A DNA stretch of 64,000 nucleotides. It comes from Megalopta genalis. Its lineage: Eukaryota > Arthropoda > Insecta > Hymenoptera > Halictidae. The notes under the pieces are model-generated. The model ran no database searches, had not been told where the DNA came from, and saw only the letters and a program-made list of their open reading frames with translations. Each line of letters opens with the position of its first letter. Position 1 is the first letter of the stretch. This document shows, in pieces, positions 47,267 through 58,919 of this stretch. The DNA is taken from assembly GCF_051020955.1 (NCBI RefSeq), contig NC_135029.1:4240001-4304000 (forward strand), in the 5' to 3' direction. The translations under genes and the position numbers were made by a program.

Positions 47267-48430
47267 TGTGCATCATCTAATAAATTGAGTCTAAAGCTGG
47301 AGCATGCTGCGTTTATCAGCGCTGTATTGCAGTGGTGATCAATATTCACAATTTTCATAGCAAATCTGTACAATTAAACCTGCAATTCCGTTTCGACCAA
47401 GAAATTCTAGCCATTTCGAAAATTACAATTTAACTGTTATTGCTCTGAACAGCATTTTTGCACTTTCGTTGTATTGGCAGGGGCAAACTGGGAAATTTAT
47501 TTCATTTCGAGTTAGATTAAATATTACATTTATGTGACTTTTCATACATTAAAATTTCACACGAATTTCATACATTAAACTTTCTTTATTCTTTGTATTA
47601 TTCCAATTGATTTGTAATGGAAAATATTGATCCTTGGATTTATTTACCATGATTTCTGCAAAAGCAATTACCTGACGTTTTTTAAGCTTCATACATATTT
47701 TTGTCGGCTGTTATGTTGTTTTCTTTAAAAGCAAATCAACATATGTATAATTCGATTCTTCCGATCTGAAAAATTAGAAAAATTACGAATTGTATAATTC
47801 GTAGTTGTGCGTCAGATCTTGCGGCGATGTTGCTTATTACGTGTGATTTATTTAGCATATATTCTGTCGCTGGTTTCGAAGAAAAGTGTCCTATAATATC
47901 AGAAGTAAAAAATCGTGTTTGAATTCTTGGAAGACAACGTTCTTCCCCTAACTGTCGTAAAGATAGACGACTATTTGCTTTTTTGAAGCGCAATTCGCTG
48001 TTATTTGGAGTGTATACATATGCAGACGTAGACGATTGACGTTGAAGAATCAAGTCAATAAATAGCATTTCTGGCATACTTTTCACACGAATTGTTTAAA
48101 ACGGTTTCTTTTATACTAGCAGAGAGGAAAATTATGGATTTCGAAAAGATCATAAAATCAAAAATATTGCCGTATAATTAAAATTTAAAAATATTATAGT
48201 TTGGATTCACGAAAACCCCGATTGCCAAACAACTGTAAAAGCTTTGGTTGCTTGCATAAAAGTTGACATAAAACACAGCAATCATATAACAGTTATAGGC
48301 GCTTTCTTGCAGAGCGCCATGCTAGAATCGCCGTAACACTACCTAACATTCACCATTTCTCTGAAAACGAAATTTTTATACATCCTAAAGATGAACAAAT
48401 CCAGCTACAAAGCTACCAACGTATCCATCC
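47267..48430. other. AT-rich DNA, nothing recognised
   Basis: A 116-codon minus-strand frame at 47,736-48,086 shows no domain. Confidence 0.45.
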
Positions 48431-48440
48431 CACGCATCTG

Positions 48441-48625
48441 TCGCAAAAATCGTGTAATTTCCGAAATTAAAATTTTCAGCATGCATATAAGTTAACGAGA
48501 TCTACGAAATGCATTGCTTAACTTTTCGTTATATGTTCAGATATAAAAGTTGAAAAACATGAGTTTTTATTTTTGCTTTTTTTTTGCCATTCCAAGTAAT
48601 AACAAAATTTAAAAAAAGTATTATA
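48441..48625 (+). repeat. fragment of the Tc1-like fold-back family
   Basis: Parallels 61,492-61,663 in the same orientation. Shared blocks: CAAAAATCGTG, AAATTTTCA-CATG, AAGTTAACGAGATCTACGAAA, TTCAGAT-AAA and CCATTCCAAGTAATAACAAA (CGTTCCAAGTAATAGCAAA in the other). Termini are missing. Confidence 0.6.
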
Positions 48626-48918
48626 GTCATTATCCAATAGATTGGTCCTTCTGTCATCTAAAAAGAATTCAAGTCATTTGATCCCGTATCAAAAAAGTCA
48701 TACCGTTTTTCAAGTGGTCACTATAGATGAACGAGAATTTATGCTGAATGTGTCGGTAACTGGCTTTAGCCATAACTCGGCCGAGAACCTCTTGCCGTTG
48801 CTCCACTTTGTTCATTCTCAATGCATCTGTAAATACAGTACACAGCGACAGGTGCATAACTGAGCTGCGACTTTTAATGGGCGGAAAATGTGCTGGCATC
48901 GTTACGGTAATCCCTCGT

Positions 48919-48989
48919 AATAATAATAACAATGATAATAATAATAATAATAACAACACGAAAACAACAACAACAATAATAATAATATC
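48919..48989. repeat. (AAT)n/(AAC)n compound microsatellite
   Basis: Mixed AAT, AAC and GAT triplets with a short ACACG interruption. Confidence 0.92.
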
Positions 48990-48994
48990 CGCGT

Positions 48995-49874
48995 CGCCTT
49001 AACGGTTTCGTTACCTGCGACGATGCAATTTATTTGTAGCCGACTGATTATTTTGCGAGAGATTAATCCGCGTCCCGGTCGGACGTGGATAAACACGGGG
49101 GTGTAAAAGCGAATAAAACTTTTAGCCGGAACGGTTCTCCGCAGACCTATCGCGCGCTCGTCTTCCAGCGTCCGAGGAATCAAACCTGCTTGCTCGCGAA
49201 GTCACAGGAGACCCCGTCTCTCGGAGCGTTTTAATCCTCGGAAGCAGAAATTGTTTTGCGCGAGCTATGAAAGCCGGTTTACCTCCACGGGTCCTTTGAG
49301 GCTGAAATTGCTCCACGCCAGGAAGGAACGTCTGCTTCTTCCCTGTCCGAAGTCCGAGGCGCAGGAGCTCGCGTCTTCAAGATATAAGTATGTAGTCGCG
49401 CGCGCGGTTTATCCGGACTTGTTTTTCTATCGCGGCCTTTCGGAGATCCTGTTTTCCCAGCTCGTTTAGCATAGATCATCGGTACTAGCTCTCGTTTAAA
49501 CTCGTTATCCGGCATTGTTGCGGCGGCAACATTGCAACGAAACTTGCCTCGTCGTTCCTTCGCCTGACCAGACGATATAGGGGTATTATCCTGTGAATGA
49601 ACATTTTGGCTGCACGTTTGTTAAACTGATTATTCATAATTGTTCCCTTAACTGCGAACCTGAAATCCGACAGACACGGCTGTAAATGTTACTGCTTATT
49701 GTTTCCACCGTAAGTGGATCTAAAAGTTATTACTTCGAGTAACTTCTCCTCTCCTTGTCACTCCCATTATGTGTGATTACGTGTTACATTTAATTTCTAT
49801 ATAAAAGTTAATATCATATCCATTGTATAATTTTGGCGAATACTTGCAGAAATTCGGCTGTCCGCAGTTAAGGA
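48995..49874. other. GC-rich patch, no gene recognised
   Basis: CpG-rich DNA at 49,000-49,560 with short overlapping frames on both strands. No domain or splice pair was found. It could be regulatory but shows no specific signature. Confidence 0.45.
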
Positions 49875-50123
49875 TTAACACGTTCCGTGCCACGTGTACC
49901 ATCGATGGTACACGCTTGCATGTTTACTTAGTGAACTGAACAAATTGTTTACAAGAAATTTAGAACCGAAGAATCAATTTCCACCGCAAGAATGGGCGTT
50001 GATAAGTTTTTGTTACGTTGTTATGTGTACGAGAATTAATCATTGCACGTAATACATCAAGTTTTAGTAAAATATCAAAGTGTGAAGATTCGAGTAAAAA
50101 AAGCTCGGCACGGAACGTGTTAA
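49875..50123. mobile_element. piggyBac-type MITE, copy 2 (intact ends, 249 bp)
   Basis: Starts TTAACACGTTCCGTGCC and ends with its exact 17-base reverse complement. The 20-base palindrome lies at 49,894-49,913. It is the intact version of the element at 16,653-16,896, from which it differs by one substitution and five extra bases at the right end. It lacks coding capacity. Confidence 0.85.
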
Positions 50124-50319
50124 TCTCCTGCTCTTAAGTTTGTACATCCTTGAACTCGATCTTGCGTCGAGTGAACGAACACTTCAAGCTCGACCAATGT
50201 CCACAGAATCTTGAAACATGCAATCTTGTTATGACAATGTTCTTTTACAAATGATATATATTTAATTTCTGCACTTGTAAGTTGCAGCTATTAGACAGTG
50301 ATTAAAATGCTTTTCTCAA

Positions 50320-50422
50320 ATTTTGCTATTACATACTTGGAACGAAAAAAAAAATCTTCCGTTTTTTTAACTCTTTTATCTGAGCTTATAACGAAAACTT
50401 AAAAAATGCCTTTTGTAGAAGG
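50320..50422 (+). repeat. fragment of the Tc1-like fold-back family
   Basis: TTTTGCTATTACATACTTGG, then an A run, then CTTTTATCTGAGCTTATAAC and AATGCCTTTTGTAGA match the left arm of the element at 61,284-61,400. Confidence 0.55.
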
Positions 50423-50429
50423 CATTACT

Positions 50430-53362
50430 GAAATAATAAATGTTGTTTACCATTCCCCTAGAATAAATGTTGTTTCTCCTTCGATGTAGAACAAAATATA
50501 AAACGGAGTTTTTTTGTCATGACAAAACTACGCGTCGTATAAACCTAAATCCTGTTTAAAAAAATGCAGAAGGAATAATAATACTCGACTCTCAAAACAA
50601 AGGAGTAATTTCTGTTAGAATAAAAATTTTACGCAATTACGTGTAATCATTCTTTTCGCATCTTGAAATAAATGTTCTGTGGGAACATTTATCGATTAAA
50701 TACACAGTAACTGTTAAAATTGAACTTGTACAATAGAATCGTACAATAGAACTTGTACTTGTACAATAGAAGCGTTAATATAAAAGCTAACTTAAAAAAG
50801 AGTAAGCAATAATTTAGAAGTTAATGGTTTACTAAATAGCTTGTATTTATAAAAGTTCTTTATTTCATAATCAAGGTGCTCGATCCATTGCACGCTGAGA
50901 CAGTGCATCCAATAGCATCATCGATGCCTTCGTATATAGGCATCATTTTTTTATTCTCTCGACTGGAACCGGTTCCCTGAAAAGTTTGCTGAAACGCCGA
51001 TCTCGTTGCTCGCGGTTTATTAATCGTTATCGTTAATAGAGCGGGAAACTGATTCGACGGGGGATTCAAAATCGACACGGCTCGACTCGGAATCTGGGTT
51101 AAGTCTGATCAAGTTGATTAACGGTTGTTAATAATTAGGCGGGCTGCGGCAAAAGCTGCTCTGTTGTTTGTTAAACCGATAAACGGTGCTCAATGGTGCG
51201 GATGCGAAGTTCGCTAGGTTTTTCGAGATCGCTGCGAATTCCTCGGTCAGCCAGAAATAGAAATGACGATGAAAACGACGCGGCAGCAGGAAAATTTCTC
51301 GGAGGGAAACCGTGACGCAGATAATTGTAATTTATCGCCAATTATGGCTGATCTAGTCGCGTTGAGGCGAACGGAATTATGTAAGATGGTAGATCTTTGC
51401 GCGGGATATGTGCGTTTCAACTAGTGCGAAGAGCATTTATCGGCGTGATTCCTGAACTGTGCGGCTAACAAACGCTTCAAGTAAGTAAAAAAGTATCGTT
51501 TTGGAAAAATTTGTTGTCTTCCAAATGTTGTGCCGTTTGGTTTCCGAAAACTTGAACACTTCAACTGCCACGCCAACAACTTAAAAAGAGTCCATAAAAT
51601 TAAAGTATTTCATCCAATTAAATGAAAATCAATTACTTCTCCAACATTCTTACGTTTTGCGAATTTGAATAAAATTAGGAAGTTAAAAACAGCTAGCTGG
51701 CTAAAGTGTTAATAGGCCAAAAATAGTATTAAATATATCTCTATCTCTTATTATAATAACTGGATCTCATCATTTCATATTCCAATTAAATACATAGCAC
51801 GAAATATTAGTTCTCTGAAACAATATCATTGGAGCTGTCGAGACCACAGCTAATGGTTCGCTAATCTTTATTAATGTAATCAAATCTTCATCGTATTGCC
51901 TATTGTCAAGATAATATACTATATTTGTAGATACATCAAGTGCTTTGTTTTCAGCCAATACCTAATTGCTTCTCGCTTTTACGTAACACGAATCATGACC
52001 TCTTTAAGTATGGTATTTATAGATATAGATTATTAGAATAAAAGAGAAGATGAAAATATTGTTGGCTTTTGTAACTGAAGTTCGAACTAAATTGTATTAA
52101 ACTGTAGCAAAACACCTGTTGTACGTAGAAAAACAAGAGGAAAGAGGAAAGGAATATTTTAAATTCTTTATTTCATAATTACTGAGATTCTGAAGATACT
52201 TTTACGAATAATTACTAGATACATCTGTTTATTTAAGACCGTTTTGGATTTAAAAAATCGTGCGGTGTTTTAGTAAGTGGGGGTTTGTTGTTTAGTGCTT
52301 CATTATTCCTCACCTTAAATAATAGAATGTATCCTATGCGAACCAGTATTCGCTAAAAAGATGTGAATCCGAAATCAAGTCAAGTAGCTGGGAAGCGTTG
52401 TTCACTTGAAGTATGAGTATACTGGAACAAAAATTTAGAATAAAGATAGTAGAAAAATTCACGTGTGTAATATAATAATTACATCGACATCGCGACCTAT
52501 ATGAGAATATTAAAATTACATAAAAGATAACAAAAATCGTCGAATTGCGTTCGTTTTTATTGAAAGTAAGAAGCGGGAAATTAAAAACAATACTAACGAT
52601 ACGAGATTAATCTAAGCAAAGATCATCGTCAATCCGGAGAAGATTCGAATATCAAATTCTGATCAAATTGTTCTACTAAATTCAACGAAAGCAAAGGTAT
52701 CCTAGATTTTCCGATCTACGAGAGATCCAAGAGATCCACTTGGCAATAAAATACGGTGTCCGAAGCGGCGAAGCTTTGACCTCGTGCCTCTAATTTGCGT
52801 CGAAGCCACACGATGTCGTCTAATATTCATTACTCACGACGATATTATCTCGGAGCGTTGTTGTTGCTCGGGATTAAGAGAGGAGCCGGACGATAACGAC
52901 TGCTGAAAAAGTCGAGTCACGAACTGTTCACCGGCAACGTCAGTTTCCCGGCTAATAAGAGTGTATCGCAAAAAGGACGGCGAAAAGAAATTGGAAGCCA
53001 GTGGCGAAATGGGGGAGCCGTCGCGATATGGATGCGAATACGAGTGCTTTTCGAGAATCAAGATGAGGGAGCGGCACGAAAGACGTCGTTGTCACGTAGT
53101 CCCCTGATGGCTCGGCGAATTCACGGACCTCGACAGGGGCTTTAAAAGGAAGAAATATTAATCCAAGTTAAGCTTACATAACGATGAAACACGACTGTTT
53201 CTGCCGCCGAAGTGAAGTTCTCATGGAGACTGGAACGAACGCGAGTGCACTCTAACTAGACAAAGGCGAGCGCGTGGGTCACTTCTGTTTCGCCTTCTCT
53301 TTCGCAGCAACTCGCCTGCACTCGCGCGTCCCTGTGTGCAGGCGTGTAAGAGCGTGTGCAGG

Positions 53363-53365
<3 letters not shown>
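50430..53365. other. AT-rich DNA, then a GC-rich patch, no gene recognised
   Basis: No domain-bearing frame. Segments 51,000-51,480 and 52,680-53,340 are CpG-rich and might be regulatory or hold untranslated exon sequence, but no splice pairing could be made. Confidence 0.45.

Positions 53366-53411
<46 letters not shown>
53366..53411. repeat. (GA)23 microsatellite
   Basis: Uninterrupted GA dinucleotides. They generate charged or leucine/serine-rich frames on the two strands at 53,274-53,627, which are not genes. Confidence 0.98.
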
Positions 53412-53412
<1 letters not shown>

Positions 53413-53639
53413 GAAGGGGGAAATTTATTATGCCCTCAGAACGAAATGCGAGCGTGTGCCGCGCGTGCACATACGTATGCAGGTTAATTAGCCTTAAACA
53501 TACAGCAGCGAAGTGGCAACGAGCCGGGACATTTTTGCGACGTGCGTCGAAGACGTCGCCGGAAGCCTCGTTGGTCATTGAGCCCGCGAACAGTGGCGGA
53601 ACAAAGTTTGTTATTAATATGCATTAGTGGTGTAGCAGA

Positions 53640-55030
53640 AGTTTGTTGCAGAAATTTATGGCTGCAGAAGTCTTACCACCCTTATTACGGGCTTATATAT
53701 CTTCCCTGGTCTTGCACATGCCCTGCATGTGTTCATAATTCGGTCTCCATCTTGCATTAAATATGGAATGCCGTGAAAAGTTTGTAATATGCGGGTTTGC
53801 TTCGTACGCCGCGAATCTCGCACCTAGGAAGCTCTGTTGTCTAATTACCGTGATTACGAATCGATGCAAATTGACGTGGTAAAAAACGAAGCAGTATAAA
53901 TGACAATTTTGCTGTTTCGAGCTTCAAGATTCCGCATTGGAACTCAAAATTCCTTGTTAGTCATAAAACATTTTTGAAGTAGCTGGTTTTCTGTCTTAAC
54001 TGTCTTAAATGAACCACTAAATGTGTCATTTAAACCCATCAGCATCTTAATATTTTCAAGTTATGTATAATTTGAAAGGAAAATGTGTTTAAATTTATCC
54101 ATTCTTCATAATCTTGATTAGTCAAAATAAAAAGATTATTTAATTAGTATTTAATTTAACTCAATGACTAAAACAAAAGCAATTTGTTGTTAATAATTTA
54201 TAAACAATCGCTCAAGATTGCAATCATTCATTTATCGGCATTGACTGTAGATGTATTTCGATAGTTCAGATTTTTGTAGAAGATACGGTGAATGGGTAGT
54301 TCAAGTTCAAGTAATTCTTGTAGATTTTTGTACTTGTGTCTGTCTTCATAGCCAGTGGTGTCTTATAAAGTTCTTTTTAAGTTTGTTACGATGAATTAAG
54401 AATTAGACGGGTTCAAATTCGAAACTGTTAATTTCACATATACACGTGTTCTTGCATACACGCGAAATAGGAATCTCTGGTATAAATAGTTTGCTTCTCT
54501 TATCTTTTATGTTATTTTTCACATATTTTCAACTCCTCACCTATGAATAAGATAACATATTTTTATATCCACGACTTGTAGACCTAGATGTCTAAAGGTG
54601 TGTTTTCTTTGAATAAAAAAAGAAGAAAATATCTCATTGCAATCGGGAAAGTTAGTGCACTTATCTTTATTTGACCAATTATGTCAGTTACACCTCTTTG
54701 TTTCTAACCGCCTCATTTATTTGCTTGACGAACATGGATCGTAATGTTTGGCGTATCGATTTATTGATGAAAATCAAGGTTATGAAGGTAATAATACGTT
54801 GAGTTGTTTACTTAGGTACGCGTTAAGCTATTACTATGCGCAAGTATAAATGAGACTATTCTCGTCTATGAAAAGTGCATGTCATTCGGCGGTTATGCGT
54901 ATCTATTTAATGGAGATAATTATGCTGATGTGGAATATTGCAGAAATCATCGGATCTTGGTGTCTGGAGTGTAATATATTTTTGTCATTCACGATGAGGA
55001 ATGATAGGTAGTACATTAATATTAAAAGAC
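53640..55030. other. AT-rich DNA, nothing recognised
   Basis: No gene, tandem repeat or transposon end was recognised. Confidence 0.5.
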
Positions 55031-55038
55031 GCTTATAA

Positions 55039-55150
55039 TTAACACTAAAACTACCGAGTGCTAAAGTTTCTCGTAAAAGTATTGTAATAATTTCAGTAAC
55101 TACAAAAGAAAAAATCAGAAACCAGTCGATTGATAGTTCCAGTGTGAAAG
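55039..55150 (+). mobile_element. possible piggyBac-type MITE end
   Basis: Starts TTAACACTAAAACTACCGAG, like the ends near 1,868 and 45,809. No opposite end was found. Confidence 0.35.
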
Positions 55151-55199
55151 TACCCAATATCAATCGACTTATAGAAGTTCAAAAATATTATTATCTATA

Positions 55200-55770
55200 A
55201 GAATAATATTCTTCATTCATCCTGTGCACTCCATACGTGAATTCTAATTTTTATAAATAATATTTAAGAAAATCAAGTCCGGTAGAACTTTATTTGTTTA
55301 TAGTAAATGGTCACTTTCTCGATAATCGTTATTCGTTCGTTGTTTTAGATATTCGTCATAGTTGAGTGATGTCAAACTATGTTAGAACACTGATTCAAAT
55401 AGTGACACAGTTAGCGATTTGAATTTATAATTCTCAAGGTGTTATGTTACGTACATTATTTGAAAATTATAATCTAGCCAAAGTTATAATTACATCACTT
55501 GTCTCTTAATATATTGAACGATCTGCTTAATCTGTTGACTGGATCATTTCTCGCCCACGAATCTCTGTGCGCATGCAAGTAAAAGGAAATGATAACAATG
55601 TGAAGCAATTTAGCCGACAATGAGTTCAATTATTATTTATTATACCGTCAGTCGTAATGCCTTTGACTGGAGTGATATCTGACCTTTCTCTTCGTTAGAC
55701 AACAAATACTCTTACTACAATCAAATTCGCGCTTATGCTACAAAAACAGACCAGAAATTTGGATTCGTTT
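55200..55770. other. AT-rich DNA, nothing recognised
   Basis: No gene or repeat was recognised. Confidence 0.5.
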
Positions 55771-55773
55771 GTA

Positions 55774-55801
55774 TCGGGTTGGTTGGAAAATAATTTCGTT
55801 C
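55774..55801 (+). mobile_element. mariner-like terminal inverted repeat, solo
   Basis: TCGGGTTGGTTGGAAAATAA plus TTTCGTT, preceded by TA, resembles the GGTTGG...AAGTAATT-type ends of insect mariner elements. No second end or transposase was found in the following 1 kb, so it is a relic or a truncated copy. Confidence 0.45.
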
Positions 55802-56039
55802 TTCCCGTAAAATTGATTAAACCGTTTTGCAAATAAAAAAGAGGACTTGTCCGAAAATGGAATGTCAAAGCAGCTAGAAAGAAACAAAATGGTCGATATC
55901 AATTAATAATTTTAATCGTTGAGTAATATATACTGTGGATAGTAAAAAGCGTCTATCATTTCTCTTTGGCAAAACAAAATGACTTTTTGAACTACCTAAT
56001 ACATCTTCGACGATACTATTCATAAAGAAAAAAGGACGT

Positions 56040-56565
56040 ATTCCGAAAGCCACATCCATCTCTGCCACGTACAAATAAATAGCTTCCGAGAAACCATTAT
56101 GTATACCGACTCTATGAGAATAATTAACGTTACAAGAAACCCAAGCAACAAGAACAAACCCGAAATCATACACAACATTCGAAAAACTTGATGCACAGAA
56201 CTGAACTATGATGCTAAGCGGATTATCTTTGCATGGGTCTCATCTCACCAGAGTATAGCAGCCAACGAAAAAGCGGACACAGCTGCCAAAGAAGCAGCAT
56301 CCGTTCTAAAAAGTGAAATCAAGACACAAATCTCGTACAAAGACCCTCGCCATCGCGCCGCATGCAGCCAACAATGAAGAGTGAAACAGAATATCTACCA
56401 CGATAAGGAAAACAAAAACTCACGATATTATGCAGAACTTCTTCCAACTAATGCCAATCCGCGACATAATTGAAAATGAGAAAATAATCGTGACAGAACT
56501 GACAATACGATCATGACATTGCAAAATAACATATGTACTAAAAGAAACTGAAACTCGTCTTCTCT
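56040..56565 (+). pseudogene. non-LTR retrotransposon RNase H and C-terminal remnant
   Basis: Frame-shifting plus-strand pieces follow the RNase H domain of non-LTR elements in the right order. ATSISATYK (56,049) stands where a (S/T)-x-x-x-A-E stretch is expected. IMYTDSMRIIN (about 56,095) carries the Y-T-D-S catalytic strand. FAWVSSHQSIAANEKADTAA (about 56,228) carries the W-V-x-S-H and N-E-x-A-D motifs. A stop follows at 56,374. Further pieces, including YYAELLPTNANP and ELTIRS-HCKIT, match the C-terminal R-(L/I)-R-I-G-H zone. Several stops and frameshifts show it is dead. No reverse transcriptase was found upstream. Clade cannot be assigned with confidence. Confidence 0.72.
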
Positions 56566-56636
56566 AACCCATGTAATCAGTGTAATCAAGCTTCGAGAAT
56601 GATCCGCCCAAATTTTAAATGAGATACATAACTATG

Positions 56637-56894
56637 TATACAGGCTGCGTCATAAATTAGTCCCCTCGATTTTTCAGCCATCTTCAATTGTCTGACAAAA
56701 TAATGTTTCGTATGAAAATTAATGTGCATTTAACAAGCAAGAAAATACGACGGTAAAAACATCAAGGTGACTAAGTTTTTGTTAAAGATAAAATCTTTTC
56801 CGCTTTCATTTTGAATTGCAATTTCTTGCTGGTTAAACGCAGATTAGTTTTCATCGAAAAGAGTTTTGTTTTTATCGGAAACATACCCTGTATA
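56637..56894. mobile_element. possible short DNA transposon with TATACAGG ends
   Basis: GTATACAGGCTGCGTC at the left and CCCTGTATAC at the right form 9-base inverted ends beyond which similarity stops. ACAGGGTG-type ends are common in insect DNA transposons. Weakly supported. Confidence 0.3.
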
Positions 56895-56899
56895 CATAC

Positions 56900-57830
56900 A
56901 TGTAAAGTATACAGTGGCAGTTTCCGTAAAGTTACCTGATATTTTGGTGAAATCGTGTAACTATTCCATAGCAATGGAAGATTAATAAAATTTCATAGTG
57001 ATCAAGATTAATAAAAGAAACCATATTTGTTATTATATTTGTAGATATAATATGGATTTATGAAATAGCGTGAATGATTAAAAACGTATTTTACCAAAAA
57101 GCAAGTGCAGGATTTCCATAAAGACACACGTTTTTTAAGTAAATAACGTCAAGATGAACAATAATTTCTTCTCTATTTCGTAATCGATACTTACAATTTG
57201 TATAATTGCCATTTGGTTAAATAACAAGGAAAATTGACTAATCTAGTAACTAATCTTAGAAAAATAGTTAAACCCTTAGATGAAAATGACGACTCTCGGC
57301 GCAATCATATTCTGTGCCAAACTCGAATTTGACGGTTGACGCCCGTCGTATATTTAAATGTTTAAAGACCATTTAAATTTTGTCTGTCTATTAAAAAAGG
57401 TTATTATGATATTTACACATTCTCTCACCTTCTCTTCTATTTAGGTTTCAGATGTTATCATTATAGTTACAATGAATTATTAGAAAATAAACAATATTAA
57501 AAAGGAATTGAAGCAGAACAGATTAATAAAGTATAATGCAAATAAAAATATTCTTCATATAATCGAAATTCAGTGTAAATCAAATTTTCGAACTATTTAC
57601 ACTCCTTTTTCATATTGTTTGTTGTCTAATACGTCATTATAAATATTATGATTACATTATACATATTTATTACCCAAGAATCCATTGCAAATAGAATAGT
57701 GTGTTCACATTTATGTAAATACATTAAATAAAAGCAGAAGGATTTTAGTTTTATTTTGTGATGACTCTTCGCATGGGGTTGCGCTAAATTCAGTTACTTA
57801 CGTACACACACTTTTTACACGAAAGAGTTA
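56900..57830. other. AT-rich DNA, nothing recognised
   Basis: No gene, repeat or transposon end was recognised. Confidence 0.5.
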
Positions 57831-58059
57831 ATTTGGTTATAGTGGACACAGTCGCCGCTTGCGGATGCGAATGGGTTAATCGATAATCGTCACATCTTGG
57901 CCAGTCGAAAGATCGAAATCTCAGCGTTCGCATCGAACGAAGTTGCGATGCACGTGGACAGGTCTGTCGCTGTGATACATGTAGCACCGGCAGTTCGCGC
58001 AATCACAGAGCAGTTGAACAGAAAGACACGGCAAGATAACGGGGAGAAGATTTGCCATG

Positions 58060-58120
58060 GCGCTACGTCAGAGCGGCCGATTTGCATAAATAAGGCGAGC
58101 GCCGTCGGTGCCGGTACCGG
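58060..58120 (+). promoter_or_regulatory. candidate CpG-rich promoter
   Basis: TACGTCA (58,064-58,070, a CRE-like half site) and a TATA-like CATAAATAA (58,085-58,093) lie in a CpG-rich patch between 57,840 and 58,450. A start would be expected near 58,115. No coding exon or clear donor follows at suitable spacing, so this is tentative. Confidence 0.3.
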
Positions 58121-58165
58121 CGTTGGCGTCGGCATCGGCGTCGGCGTCGGCGTCGGCGTCGGTGT
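58108..58165 (+). repeat. (GGCGTC)n hexamer tract
   Basis: About nine imperfect GGCGTC/GGCATC/GGTGCC hexamers. They explain the Val-Gly and Pro-Thr repeats seen in frames on the two strands. Confidence 0.9.
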
Positions 58166-58510
58166 TCCATCAGGTATTATGCTCTCAAAATGCATCGAAT
58201 ACGGAGAGTAGTCATGCATCGGCGATGAATGCACCGGCCCCTCCGCATCCATCCGCGTATGCGTCGCGGTTATCCGACAGCCGGTCGTCGGCGTCGGTGG
58301 GAAGAAAGAGAGAAAGAGGCGGGGGTTGGAACACGGGCGAAATACCTGACCATGATAAATGCCCGACGCACATCACTCTCGCGACGCACGTCGCTCGAAA
58401 CGGCTACAATGCAGCCTCGTGCCTATTATGCTAAAATGCAATCTCCTGATAACCACAGCGGCGTCATTGCGGAGCTTAATCTCACCTATCTGTACAACCG
58501 GCGCAGGAGA

Positions 58511-58512
<2 letters not shown>

Positions 58513-58543
<31 letters not shown>
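58513..58543. repeat. (GA)n microsatellite
   Basis: About 15 GA repeats, followed by a G/A-rich stretch. Confidence 0.95.
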
Positions 58544-58546
<3 letters not shown>

Positions 58547-58729
58547 GGGTGGGAGGGAGGAAGGGAAACAAAATGGGAATGAGAGACCGGGCTCACGGTG
58601 ATTCGGGATAAAGAGCGGGATCGGTGATAGTGGCTGGATGAGAGTTCGTTCCAGGGAGAAACCGAGCGGCCAGAAGGAGAAAAAGATAGCGAGGCCTGAT
58701 GGGGAGGAATAGAGGGTGAATGCTAGGAG

Positions 58730-58733
58730 AGGG

Positions 58734-58764
<31 letters not shown>

Positions 58765-58808
58765 AGAAGAGAGACAAAGGATGAGCGAAAAAGAGAGAGA
58801 GAGAGACG
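58730..58808. repeat. GA-rich tract
   Basis: Two GA runs separated by AAGAAGAGAGACAAAGG-like purines. Together with the tract at 58,513 it produces a 229-codon Leu/Ser-rich minus-strand frame (58,373-59,062) that I do not accept as a gene. Confidence 0.9.
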
Positions 58809-58919
58809 AGGGTGGAAAATGCTGGGAGAGATAGAGCCGGACAATGCTGGTAGAGACTGAAGAGATACGAAAAGAAATAAATTCCACGATCGATAAGCGT
58901 CCGGTCCAACGTCAAAGCA

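Noticed and set aside
53274..53627. Overlapping frames of 99 and 117 codons on opposite strands
   Set aside because: Both are centred on the (GA)23 tract and show no recognisable protein feature.
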